A DNA stretch of 13,081 nucleotides, from NCBI GenBank assembly GCA_002450925.1, contig DKAU01000058.1, forward strand, positions 14,256 through 27,336. The letters are read 5' to 3'. A program made the position numbers and the translations under genes. Numbering within the stretch: the first letter of the stretch is position 1; each line of letters opens with the position of its first letter. Positions 6,678-13,081 of this stretch are shown piece by piece. Source of the DNA: Thiobacillus sp. UBA6918. Its GTDB lineage: Bacteria > Pseudomonadota > Gammaproteobacteria > Burkholderiales > Thiobacillaceae. The notes below the pieces were generated by a model, which saw nothing but the letters and a program-made list of their open reading frames with translations, was not told where the DNA came from and ran no database searches.

Positions 6678-8018
6678 ATGACAACACTCCTTTCCTTCCT
6701 GGTTCTGATTGCCGTGCTTGTTGTTGTGCACGAGTATGGCCATTACCTTGCTGCCAGGCTTTCTGGGGTGAAGGTGCTGAAATTTTCCGTGGGCTTTGGC
6801 AAACCCTTGTTCAGCCGCTGCATGGGTAGAGACAACACGGAATGGACGATTGGCGTACTGCCTCTGGGTGGTTACGTGAAGATGCTGGACGAGCGGGAGG
6901 GCGAGGTTGACAGCGGAGAAGTACATCGCGCATTCAATCGGGCAACGGTATGGCGTCGCATGGCGATAGTTGTAGCAGGCCCGATGGCAAATTTTCTTCT
7001 TGCAGTGCTGGTTTTCTGGATGTTGTTCATGCATGGCATTCCTGCCATCAAACCTATTGTGGGTGAACCTGCGAAGGGGACTCCTGCTGCCTTGGCAGGA
7101 TTGCGCGATGGCGATGAAATCTTACGAATTGACGGCGTCGAGATTCGAACCTTTGCCGATTTGCGTTTAAGTTTGGTAGAAGCGGCCTCCAGGAAGGGAA
7201 GGCTGCTACTTGAACTGGCAAATGGCGAAAGCAGGGAACTTGACCTGAGTCAGCTGCCATCAGGTTATCTTGAAGGGGATGGTAAAGCGCTCGGCATAGA
7301 ACCCTATATGCCCCCCTTGCCAGCAGTAGCTGGCCAGTTGATGAAGGGGGGCGCAGCAGAAAAAGCCGGCCTCAAGCCCGGTGAGCGGATTTTGGCTGTA
7401 GATGGCAAATCCATCAACGATTGGCAGGATTTTGCCGAACTGATACGTTCAAGCCCCGGAATTGAAGTACAGGTGCTCGTGGGTGCCCAGGGTGGCGAAC
7501 GCGCTTTGCCTATGATTCCTGCCTCAGTTGAGGAAAATGGAAGGATCATAGGCAGGGTTGGTGTGGCGCCTGCAATACCGGACGGACTATTTGAGGCGGT
7601 CAGAACAGAAGAACGCCATGGACCTGTCCAGGCATTCGGACGAGCGGCGCTAAAAACCTGGGAGACCGCAACGTTCAGCCTGAAAATGCTCGGCCGCATG
7701 GTGCTTGGACAGGTTTCATGGCGTAATCTGTCCGGGCCGGTTTCCATCGCGGACTATGCAGGGCAAACGGCGCAGCAGGGCTGGATGAGTTTTATCGGGT
7801 TTCTTGCCGTCATCAGTATAGGCCTTGGGGTGATCAACCTGCTGCCTATTCCCCTGTTGGATGGCGGACATCTAATGTATTATTTCGTCGAGCTTTTAAG
7901 GGGAAGGCCTGTCTCGGAACGGGTCATGGAAATGGGTGCGCGTTTTGGCATGGCAATTATAGGCACACTGATCTTCCTGGCTCTCTATAACGATGTGCTC
8001 CGCTTGCTGAATGGGTGA
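6678..8018 (+). CDS. rseP: Site-2 zinc metalloprotease RseP, inner membrane
   Basis: Intramembrane protease that in E. coli cuts RseA after DegS to release sigma-E, and also clears signal-peptide remnants. The 446-residue protein (E. coli 450) shows the zinc site HEYGH (18-22) in the first membrane helix, GGYVKM (64-69), GPMANFLLA (101-109), tandem periplasmic PDZ domains at roughly 125-205 and 212-285 with GLRDGDEILRIDG and GLKPGERILAVDG cores, and the second metal motif NLLPIPLLDGGH, with D395 as third ligand. The final helix lies near 425-442. It starts two bases after the dxr stop with no Shine-Dalgarno, so coupling is likely. rseA and rpoE are not in this window, so its local substrate cannot be named from context. 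Confidence 0.98.
   Translation: MTTLLSFLVLIAVLVVVHEYGHYLAARLSGVKVLKFSVGFGKPLFSRCMGRDNTEWTIGVLPLGGYVKMLDEREGEVDSGEVHRAFNRATVWRRMAIVVAGPMANFLLAVLVFWMLFMHGIPAIKPIVGEPAKGTPAALAGLRDGDEILRIDGVEIRTFADLRLSLVEAASRKGRLLLELANGESRELDLSQLPSGYLEGDGKALGIEPYMPPLPAVAGQLMKGGAAEKAGLKPGERILAVDGKSINDWQDFAELIRSSPGIEVQVLVGAQGGERALPMIPASVEENGRIIGRVGVAPAIPDGLFEAVRTEERHGPVQAFGRAALKTWETATFSLKMLGRMVLGQVSWRNLSGPVSIADYAGQTAQQGWMSFIGFLAVISIGLGVINLLPIPLLDGGHLMYYFVELLRGRPVSERVMEMGARFGMAIIGTLIFLALYNDVLRLLNG
8013..8018 (+). promoter_or_regulatory. Ribosome-binding site that sets the bamA start
   Basis: GGGTGA, overlapping the rseP stop codon, ends seven bases before the ATG at 8026. It favours that ATG over the in-frame ATG at 8011, which has no Shine-Dalgarno and would put five polar residues ahead of the signal peptide. 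Confidence 0.45.
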
Positions 8019-8025
8019 ATCAAAA

Positions 8026-10368
8026 ATGAACAAACGCGTCACCGCGTCAATAATTCTGGCTTTTCTGTCCAGTGCAGCATTAGCCATAGAGCCTTTTGTC
8101 ATCCGCGATATTCGCGTTGAGGGTTTGCAACGCACAGAGGCCGGCTCCGTATTCAATTACCTGCCTGTCAAGGTAGGCGACACTTTCACTGATGGCAGTG
8201 CAGCGAGTTCAATCAAGGCGTTGTATGCAACAGGTTTTTTCAAGGATGTAAAACTTGAAGTGCAAGGTGATGTTCTGATTGTTTCAGTAGACGAGCGACC
8301 CTCTATCGCAAAACTAACACTTTCTGGTGTTAAGGAGTTTTCTGAGGAAGACCTTAAGAATGCACTTAAGCAAAGTGGACTTGCCGAAGGAAGAGTGTTT
8401 GACAAAAGCGCTCTGGATCGCGCTGAACAAGAACTGAAGCGACAGTATTTCAACCGTGGCCTATATTCGGTTCAGGTGGTTACTACGGCGACGCCTTTGG
8501 AGCGCAATCGCGTATCGCTACAGTTTGATGTTGTTGAGGGTGAGGCGGCAAAGATCAAGCAGATCAATATTGTCGGAAACAAAGTATTCTCAGAGAAAAA
8601 AATCCTTTCTCTATTCGGTTCATCGACCCCTGGATGGCTGTCCTGGTATACCAAGGATGACCAGTACTCGAAGACAAAACTGTCAGGGGATTTGGAGGCG
8701 TTGCGTTCTTTTTATTTGAACCAAGGATATCTCGAATTCGATATTAATTCCACGCAGGTGTCGATCAGCCCGGACAAGAAAGACATCTTCATTACAATCA
8801 ACGTAACAGAAGGCCAGAACTACACTGTTTCCGACATCAAACTGGCCGGTCAGATGCTGGTTCCAGAAGAAGAACTCAACAAGCTAATTCAACTTAAGCC
8901 AGGTGAAGTGTTTTCAAGGGAAAAAATTGCTGAGTCAACACGTAAGATTGGGGATCGCCTTGGAAATGAAGGCTATGCCTTTGCCAACGTGAATGCGGTA
9001 CCGGAATTGGACAAGGAAAAACACCAGGTGGCTTTTACACTATTTGTTGACCCGGGCCGTCGAGTTTATATCAATCGAGTGAATGTGGCCGGCAACTCCA
9101 AGACGCGAGATGAAGTTATTCGACGTGAGGTTCGCCAGATGGAGGGAGGGTGGTACAACGCTGAAAAAATAAACCTATCTCGCGATCGACTGAAACGTTT
9201 GGGATTTTTTAATGAGGTTAATGTCGAGACTCCGGCCGTATCAGGGACAACCGATCAGGTTGATGTGAATATTGGTGTTTCGGAAAAGTCCACTGGAAAC
9301 ATTATGCTGGGAGCGGGCTATTCTTCTTCTGACGGGGTCATATTGTCTGGTTCAATTAGCCAGGCAAATATTTTTGGCTCTGGAAATCGCCTGAGTGCCC
9401 AGATAAATAATGGTAGCGTGAACAAGGTTTACTCGTTGTCTTTTACCAACCCGTACTACACAGTGGATGGCCTTAGTCTTGGATATGATGCATTTAGGCG
9501 CGATGTAGATGCCACTTCACTGGACGGAGTGGGAGCTTATAAGTCATCAACACTGGGCCTTGGCGTGAGGTTTGGTATTCCTCTGAACGAGAAAGACACG
9601 CTCAACCTTGGCGCGGCATTGGAGAATCTGGATCTTACGACCTCAGACAACAGCCCATATCAATATAAGCGTTTTGTGAATGAATTCGGCAACACAAATC
9701 AAACATTCAAGCTGAGTTCATCACTCTCGCGAGACACACGTAATGATTTCTTGTTCCCAACTGAGGGATTGTTACAACAGGCTGCACTTGAATTAGGAGT
9801 ACCGCCAGCAGATATCCAATATTACAAATTATCGTTACAACATCAGCAGTATTTCCCTTTGACCAAGGATTTCACGCTGTTGCTAAATGGTGAGGTTGGC
9901 TATGGCAGTGGAATTGGTGGAAAACCGTTACCTTTTTACCGCAACTTTTTTGCGGGGGGTGTAAATACGGTAAGGGGATTTAAATCTGGAACCATTGGAC
10001 CGAAAGCTTTAACGTCAGCTACTGTGGATTGTCAAATATCGCCTTCTGATGCAACTTGCACTGAGTCTTCGCTTGGCGGGGAGATTAAACTTGTAGGCAA
10101 TATTGAACTCCTGTTCCCGATGCCGGGTCTCAAGGATAATTCAGCTAGACTTTCCACATTTTTGGATGCTGGCGGTATTTGGGGACCTGGAGATTATCTT
10201 GGCCGTTCAAAGACCTTTGCATTTGAAGATATGCGCTACTCAGCTGGTGTTGCTTTAGCTTGGAACTCTCCGCTTGGGCCCCTCAAGTTCAATTTGGCTT
10301 ATCCTCTCAACAAGAAGGATAGCGACAAAACCGAGATGTTCCAGTTCAGTTTTGGTAGTGCTTTTTGA
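8026..10368 (+). CDS. bamA: Outer membrane protein assembly factor BamA
   Basis: Core of the BAM complex, which folds beta-barrel proteins into the outer membrane. From the ATG at 8026 it is 780 residues (E. coli 810). A signal peptide at 1-20 has basic KR, a hydrophobic core and ALA before mature IEPF. Five POTRA domains follow to about residue 410, each opening with a short pattern such as IRDIRVEG, IAKLTLSG, IKQINIVGNKVF, VSDIKLAG and INRVNVAGNS. The rest is the 16-strand barrel. The L6 lock motif VRGF is at 649-652 (R650), and the nearby C669/C678 match the L6 cysteine pair of E. coli. The protein ends in a beta-signal with terminal Phe (QFSFGSAF). The gene's middle is more AT-rich than its neighbours. 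The conserved order rseP-bamA-skp supports the call. Confidence 0.98.
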   Translation: MNKRVTASIILAFLSSAALAIEPFVIRDIRVEGLQRTEAGSVFNYLPVKVGDTFTDGSAASSIKALYATGFFKDVKLEVQGDVLIVSVDERPSIAKLTLSGVKEFSEEDLKNALKQSGLAEGRVFDKSALDRAEQELKRQYFNRGLYSVQVVTTATPLERNRVSLQFDVVEGEAAKIKQINIVGNKVFSEKKILSLFGSSTPGWLSWYTKDDQYSKTKLSGDLEALRSFYLNQGYLEFDINSTQVSISPDKKDIFITINVTEGQNYTVSDIKLAGQMLVPEEELNKLIQLKPGEVFSREKIAESTRKIGDRLGNEGYAFANVNAVPELDKEKHQVAFTLFVDPGRRVYINRVNVAGNSKTRDEVIRREVRQMEGGWYNAEKINLSRDRLKRLGFFNEVNVETPAVSGTTDQVDVNIGVSEKSTGNIMLGAGYSSSDGVILSGSISQANIFGSGNRLSAQINNGSVNKVYSLSFTNPYYTVDGLSLGYDAFRRDVDATSLDGVGAYKSSTLGLGVRFGIPLNEKDTLNLGAALENLDLTTSDNSPYQYKRFVNEFGNTNQTFKLSSSLSRDTRNDFLFPTEGLLQQAALELGVPPADIQYYKLSLQHQQYFPLTKDFTLLLNGEVGYGSGIGGKPLPFYRNFFAGGVNTVRGFKSGTIGPKALTSATVDCQISPSDATCTESSLGGEIKLVGNIELLFPMPGLKDNSARLSTFLDAGGIWGPGDYLGRSKTFAFEDMRYSAGVALAWNSPLGPLKFNLAYPLNKKDSDKTEMFQFSFGSAF

Positions 10369-10393
10369 TTTTCTATAGGGAAGTGGTGTAGTG

Positions 10394-10891
10394 ATGAGTA
10401 AATTAAGCCATTCTGTAACTGCACTGTTGTTGTCAATGTTGGTGATGACATTGGCACACGCAGAAAAACTGGGATTTGTTAACACCGAACGGCTGTTGCG
10501 CGAAGCGCCCCTCTCCGTGAAAGCACAAAAAAAGCTGGAGAAGGAATTCTCTCCGAGAGAGCAGGAACTTCAGAAAATGGCAAAACAGGCCAAAGACACT
10601 CAGGCTCAACTCGACAAGGAAGGCGTGACCATGTCCGATTCCGATCGCAAGAACAAGGAGCGAGAACTGGCCAATCTGAACCGTGAGTTCCAGCGCCAAA
10701 GCCGCGAATTTCGTGAGGATCTCAACCTTCGCAGAAACGAAGAGTTGGCCGTAATTCAGGAAAAGGCCCGAAAGGCAATTCTTGACATTGCAAAGTCCGA
10801 AAAATTCGACCTGATCGTCGAACAGGCTGTTTACTTCAACCCCAAAATCGACATCACTGATCGCGTGATGAAGGAATTGGGCGACAGATAA
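10394..10891 (+). CDS. skp: Periplasmic chaperone Skp (OmpH family)
   Basis: Trimeric 'jellyfish' chaperone that holds unfolded outer-membrane proteins in the periplasm and passes them to BAM. The 165-residue product (E. coli 161) has a signal peptide at 1-23 ending AHA before mature EKLGFVNTERLL, where the short beta strand resembles the Skp/OmpH opening. A long, highly charged helical section (about 45-115, rich in Lys, Glu, Gln and Arg) forms the tentacle coiled coil. The end, FDLIVEQAVYFNPKIDITDRVMKEL, is the family's C-terminal body strand and helix. The start is uncertain by one codon: the ATG at 10394 is preceded directly by a GTG at 10391 that is better spaced from AGGGA (10377-10381). 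It lies 25 bases after bamA and 6 before lpxD. Confidence 0.95.
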   Translation: MSKLSHSVTALLLSMLVMTLAHAEKLGFVNTERLLREAPLSVKAQKKLEKEFSPREQELQKMAKQAKDTQAQLDKEGVTMSDSDRKNKERELANLNREFQRQSREFREDLNLRRNEELAVIQEKARKAILDIAKSEKFDLIVEQAVYFNPKIDITDRVMKELGDR

Positions 10892-10897
10892 TTTTCG

Positions 10898-11941
10898 GTG
10901 GGAGTGGCCTGCACACTTTCCGATTTTGCTTCCCGTTTTGGCGGCGAGTTGTTGGGCGATGCCGGCCTTGAGATCACGGGGGTTGCACCAATCGAACGCG
11001 CCGGGGCGCACGAAATTGCATTCGTGTCGCAGGCCAAATATCTCCGAGATGTCGAGTCGACGCAGGCTGGCGCGCTGATTCTTCCGCCGGAAGGACGCGA
11101 CAGGACAGAGCGTCCCCGCATCATCACCACCAATCCCTATCTTTATTTTGCACGTGTTTCGGCACTGCTTAATCCCGAACCACGCCCGGAGCCCGGCATA
11201 CACGCTACGGCAACGGTCCATGCAGAAGCCAGTGTGCCGAAAAGCGCATCGATAGGACCAGGAGCGGTAATCGGGCGCGGAGTGAAAATCGGCGAACGCT
11301 GTGCCATCGGCCCCAACTGCGTGATCGGCGAACAAGTCACAATAGGCGATGACTGCCTGTTTCATGCAAGTGTCACTATTTACCCAAATTGTGTCCTGGG
11401 CAGCCGGGTCATCCTGCACGGCGGTTGTGTCATTGGCTCAGACGGATTCGGATTGGCAAACGATCAAGGGCGATGGGTAAAAATCCCTCAGGTCGGGCGG
11501 GTGCTCATCGGTGATGATGTCGAGGTGGGTGCGGGCACGACCATTGATCGCGGTGCACTGGACGACACCGTGATTGAAGAGGGCGTGAAACTCGATAATC
11601 TGATCCAGGTGGCGCACAACGTTCATATCGGGGCGCATACAGCCATCGCAGCCTGTACCGGTATCGCCGGCAGTGCGAAAATCGGAAAGTACTGCATGAT
11701 CGGCGGAGCGGCCATGATCCATGGCCATCTGGAGATTGCGGACAAGGTGAAGATCTCAGCCAATACCCTGATCACGAAATCGCTCACCAAGCCCGGTACA
11801 TATACCTCTGCGTTGCCATTCAACGAACACTCGGAATGGCTGAAGAACGCAGTGCACTTGCGAAATCTGGACAAGATGGTATCCAGGATCAAGGAACTGG
11901 AAAAACGAATTTCAGAACTGGAAGGAAAGAAGCAACCATGA
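10898..11941 (+). CDS. lpxD: UDP-3-O-(3-hydroxyacyl)glucosamine N-acyltransferase
   Basis: Third step of lipid A synthesis in the cytosol: adds a 3-hydroxyacyl chain from ACP to the 2-amino group of UDP-3-O-acyl-glucosamine. The 347-residue product (E. coli 341) has an N-terminal uridine-binding domain (TLSDFASRFGGELLGDAGLEITGVAPIE-like opening, about 1-100), then left-handed beta-helix hexapeptide repeats (about 101-295, IGPGAVIGRGVKIGERCAIG style), GSDGFG (180-185), TTIDRGALDDT (214-224), the catalytic H240 in QVAHNVHIG, and a C-terminal helix (about 315-342) with heptad spacing. No ATG exists near the N-terminus; GTG at 10898 is used here and GTG at 10904 is the alternative, neither with a good Shine-Dalgarno. 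It overlaps fabZ by four bases (ATGA). Confidence 0.97.
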   Translation: MGVACTLSDFASRFGGELLGDAGLEITGVAPIERAGAHEIAFVSQAKYLRDVESTQAGALILPPEGRDRTERPRIITTNPYLYFARVSALLNPEPRPEPGIHATATVHAEASVPKSASIGPGAVIGRGVKIGERCAIGPNCVIGEQVTIGDDCLFHASVTIYPNCVLGSRVILHGGCVIGSDGFGLANDQGRWVKIPQVGRVLIGDDVEVGAGTTIDRGALDDTVIEEGVKLDNLIQVAHNVHIGAHTAIAACTGIAGSAKIGKYCMIGGAAMIHGHLEIADKVKISANTLITKSLTKPGTYTSALPFNEHSEWLKNAVHLRNLDKMVSRIKELEKRISELEGKKQP

Positions 11942-12381
11942 CAACAATGAACATTCAGGAGGTGATGCGGCACCTCCCACACCGCTACCCGTTTCTGTTG
12001 GTAGACCGTGTGCTCGAATGCGAGCCGGGCAAGAACATTGTGGCGCTCAAGAACGTGACCATGAACGAGCCGCACTTCCCTGGGCATTTTCCGCATTACC
12101 CCGTCATGCCCGGTGTGCTGATTCTGGAAGCGCTTGCCCAGACGGCGGCAGTGCTGTCCTATGTGACCGAGAACAAGATCCCGGATGAGAATTCGGTGGT
12201 CTATTTTGCGGGCATCGATGGTGCCCGCTTCAAGAGACCCGTGGTGCCGGGTGACCAGTTGATTCTCAAGGTCGAAATCCTGCGCAACATGCGCGGCATC
12301 TGGAAATACGCCACGCGTGCAGAAGTGGACGGTGAAGTGGTGGCCGAAGCCGAGATGATGGCCGCACTCAGGGACATGTAA
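11938..12381 (+). CDS. fabZ: 3-hydroxyacyl-ACP dehydratase FabZ
   Basis: Dehydrates (3R)-hydroxyacyl-ACP to trans-2-enoyl-ACP in fatty acid elongation. It competes with LpxA and LpxD for the hydroxyacyl-ACP pool, which makes its place between them informative. The 147-residue product is a single hotdog domain: MNIQEVMRHLPHRYPFLLVDRV at the start, HFPGHFP (46-52) with catalytic H50, and GVLILEALAQ (59-68) with catalytic E64, then FKRPVVPGDQL. Length matches the family (about 145-151). The ATG at 11938 overlaps the lpxD stop (ATGA); AAGGA at 11922-11926 is rather far (11 bases), and a second in-frame ATG at 11947 would fit it less well. Identity is certain. Confidence 0.98.
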   Translation: MTTMNIQEVMRHLPHRYPFLLVDRVLECEPGKNIVALKNVTMNEPHFPGHFPHYPVMPGVLILEALAQTAAVLSYVTENKIPDENSVVYFAGIDGARFKRPVVPGDQLILKVEILRNMRGIWKYATRAEVDGEVVAEAEMMAALRDM

Positions 12382-13081
12382 TGCCCCAGATTCACCCCAC
12401 TGCAATCATCGAGCTAGGCGCACAGCTTGCGGAAGACGCCAGCATCGGGCCTTATGCCGTCATCGGCCCGCATGTTGAAATTGGTGAAGGGACAACAGTC
12501 GGCGCGCATGCCGTGATTACCGGTCATACCCGTATAGGGAAACGCAACCGCATATTCCAGTTTGTGTCGCTGGGCGAAATTCCCCAGGACAAGAAATACG
12601 CAGGCGAACCGACTCGGCTGGAAATCGGCGACGACAACACCATCCGCGAATTCTGCACCTTCAATACCGGTACTGCGCAGGATGAGGGCGTGACCCGCGT
12701 TGGCAACAACAACTGGGTCATGGCCTATGTGCATGTCGCGCATGACTGCATGGTGGGCGACAACACCGTGTTGGCCAACAATACGACACTCGCCGGGCAT
12801 GTTGAAGTCGGCGATCACGTCATTCTGGGTGGACTGACGGCAGTGCATCAGTTTTGCAAGATCGGCGCGCATGTCATCACCGGCGGCGGCACCATCGTTT
12901 ACAAGGACATCCCGCCTTATGTCATGGCAGCAGGCCAGCCCGCCCAGCCGCATGGCATGAACAACGAAGGGCTCAAGCGTCGCGGATTTACTCCAGAGCA
13001 GCTTGCTACGTTGAAACGGGCATACAAGATTCTTTACCGCGATGGCCTGACCTTGCAGGAAGCGTTGACGCAGCTCGATGC
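12381..13081 (+). CDS. lpxA: UDP-N-acetylglucosamine acyltransferase, 3'-truncated by the window edge
   Basis: First step of lipid A synthesis: transfers a 3-hydroxyacyl chain from ACP to the 3-OH of UDP-GlcNAc. The reading frame runs 233 codons from the ATG at 12381 with no stop before the end; the family is about 255-262 residues, so only the last stretch is missing. Left-handed beta-helix hexapeptide repeats occupy about 1-185 (ASIGPYAVIGPHVEIGEGTT). H118 and H121 in YVHVAHDC correspond to E. coli H122 and the catalytic H125; H140 and H156 match H144 and H160. The C-terminal helical part begins GMNNEGLKRRGFTPEQL (192-208). G169 aligns with E. coli G173, the acyl-chain ruler position. The start overlaps the fabZ stop by one base (TAATG). 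lpxB would be expected next. Confidence 0.97.
   Translation, partial: MPQIHPTAIIELGAQLAEDASIGPYAVIGPHVEIGEGTTVGAHAVITGHTRIGKRNRIFQFVSLGEIPQDKKYAGEPTRLEIGDDNTIREFCTFNTGTAQDEGVTRVGNNNWVMAYVHVAHDCMVGDNTVLANNTTLAGHVEVGDHVILGGLTAVHQFCKIGAHVITGGGTIVYKDIPPYVMAAGQPAQPHGMNNEGLKRRGFTPEQLATLKRAYKILYRDGLTLQEALTQLD

Noticed and set aside
7234..7260. GGAACTT in rseP as a sigma-E -35 element for bamA-skp
   Set aside because: No TCTGA-like -10 element lies 15-17 bases downstream, and the heptamer is within conserved coding sequence; a chance match is more likely.
7986..7991. TATAAC near the end of rseP as a -10 box for bamA
   Set aside because: No acceptable -35 hexamer 16-18 bases upstream.
10352..10379. 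Possible promoter before skp (TTGGTA, 16 bases, TATAGG)
   Set aside because: Only four of six matches in each box, and a start near 10386 would leave out the only Shine-Dalgarno-like AGGGA of skp (10377-10381).
10433..11419. 328-codon minus-strand open frame over skp and lpxD
   Set aside because: It runs antisense to two well-conserved genes, and no recognisable domain or promoter supports it.
11623..12405. 260-codon minus-strand open frame over lpxD and fabZ
   Set aside because: Antisense shadow of two certain genes; composition follows the complementary codon bias.
1..13081. Novel system, mobile element, CRISPR, tRNA or prophage content
   Set aside because: Essentially every base from 887 on belongs to conserved housekeeping genes in a known order. 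I saw no repeat-spacer pattern, cloverleaf, transposase or integrase, and no inserted gene.

Overview
The window is a stretch of ordinary, highly conserved chromosome from a Gram-negative bacterium, most probably a betaproteobacterium. The gene order is map (divergent), then rpsB-tsf-pyrH-frr-uppS-cdsA-dxr-rseP-bamA-skp-lpxD-fabZ-lpxA. This is the classic proteobacterial translation / isoprenoid / outer-membrane cluster, and the divergent map next to rpsB is common in Betaproteobacteria. I judged this from protein motifs and gene order only; genus and species cannot be fixed from the sequence alone.

Layout. Positions 1-698 (minus strand) hold the N-terminal 232 codons of methionine aminopeptidase; its C-terminus lies outside the window. 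The 188-base divergent spacer (699-886) contains a perfect 7-5-7 dyad, a strong sigma70-type promoter (TTGAAA, 18 bases, TACAAT) and a structured leader for rpsB. From 887 to the end everything is on the plus strand and tightly packed: rpsB and tsf (ribosomal protein S2, EF-Ts), pyrH (UMP kinase), frr (ribosome recycling factor), uppS and cdsA (undecaprenyl-PP synthase, CDP-diacylglycerol synthase), dxr (MEP pathway), rseP (site-2 protease), bamA (outer-membrane protein assembly), skp (periplasmic chaperone), lpxD, fabZ and the first 233 codons of lpxA (lipid A and fatty acid synthesis). The largest gap after rpsB is 75 bases (rpsB-tsf) and holds a terminator-like hairpin. Several junctions overlap (ATGA at uppS/cdsA, cdsA/dxr and lpxD/fabZ; TAATG at fabZ/lpxA), which points to translational coupling and long co-transcripts.

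How the genes work together. The first block serves protein synthesis and pyrimidine nucleotides. The middle block makes isoprenoid precursors (Dxr), the C55 lipid carrier (UppS) and the phospholipid precursor CDP-DAG (CdsA). The last block builds the outer membrane: RseP in envelope stress signalling, BamA and Skp in porin assembly, and LpxA/LpxD plus FabZ, which share the 3-hydroxyacyl-ACP pool for lipid A and phospholipids.

I found no mobile elements, CRISPR arrays, tRNAs, rRNAs or toxin/defence genes, and no novel system. The points worth a second look are mostly regulatory: the dyad and the rpsB leader, the intra-operon terminator, a small in-frame duplication in the S2 tail, and an AT-rich section inside bamA.
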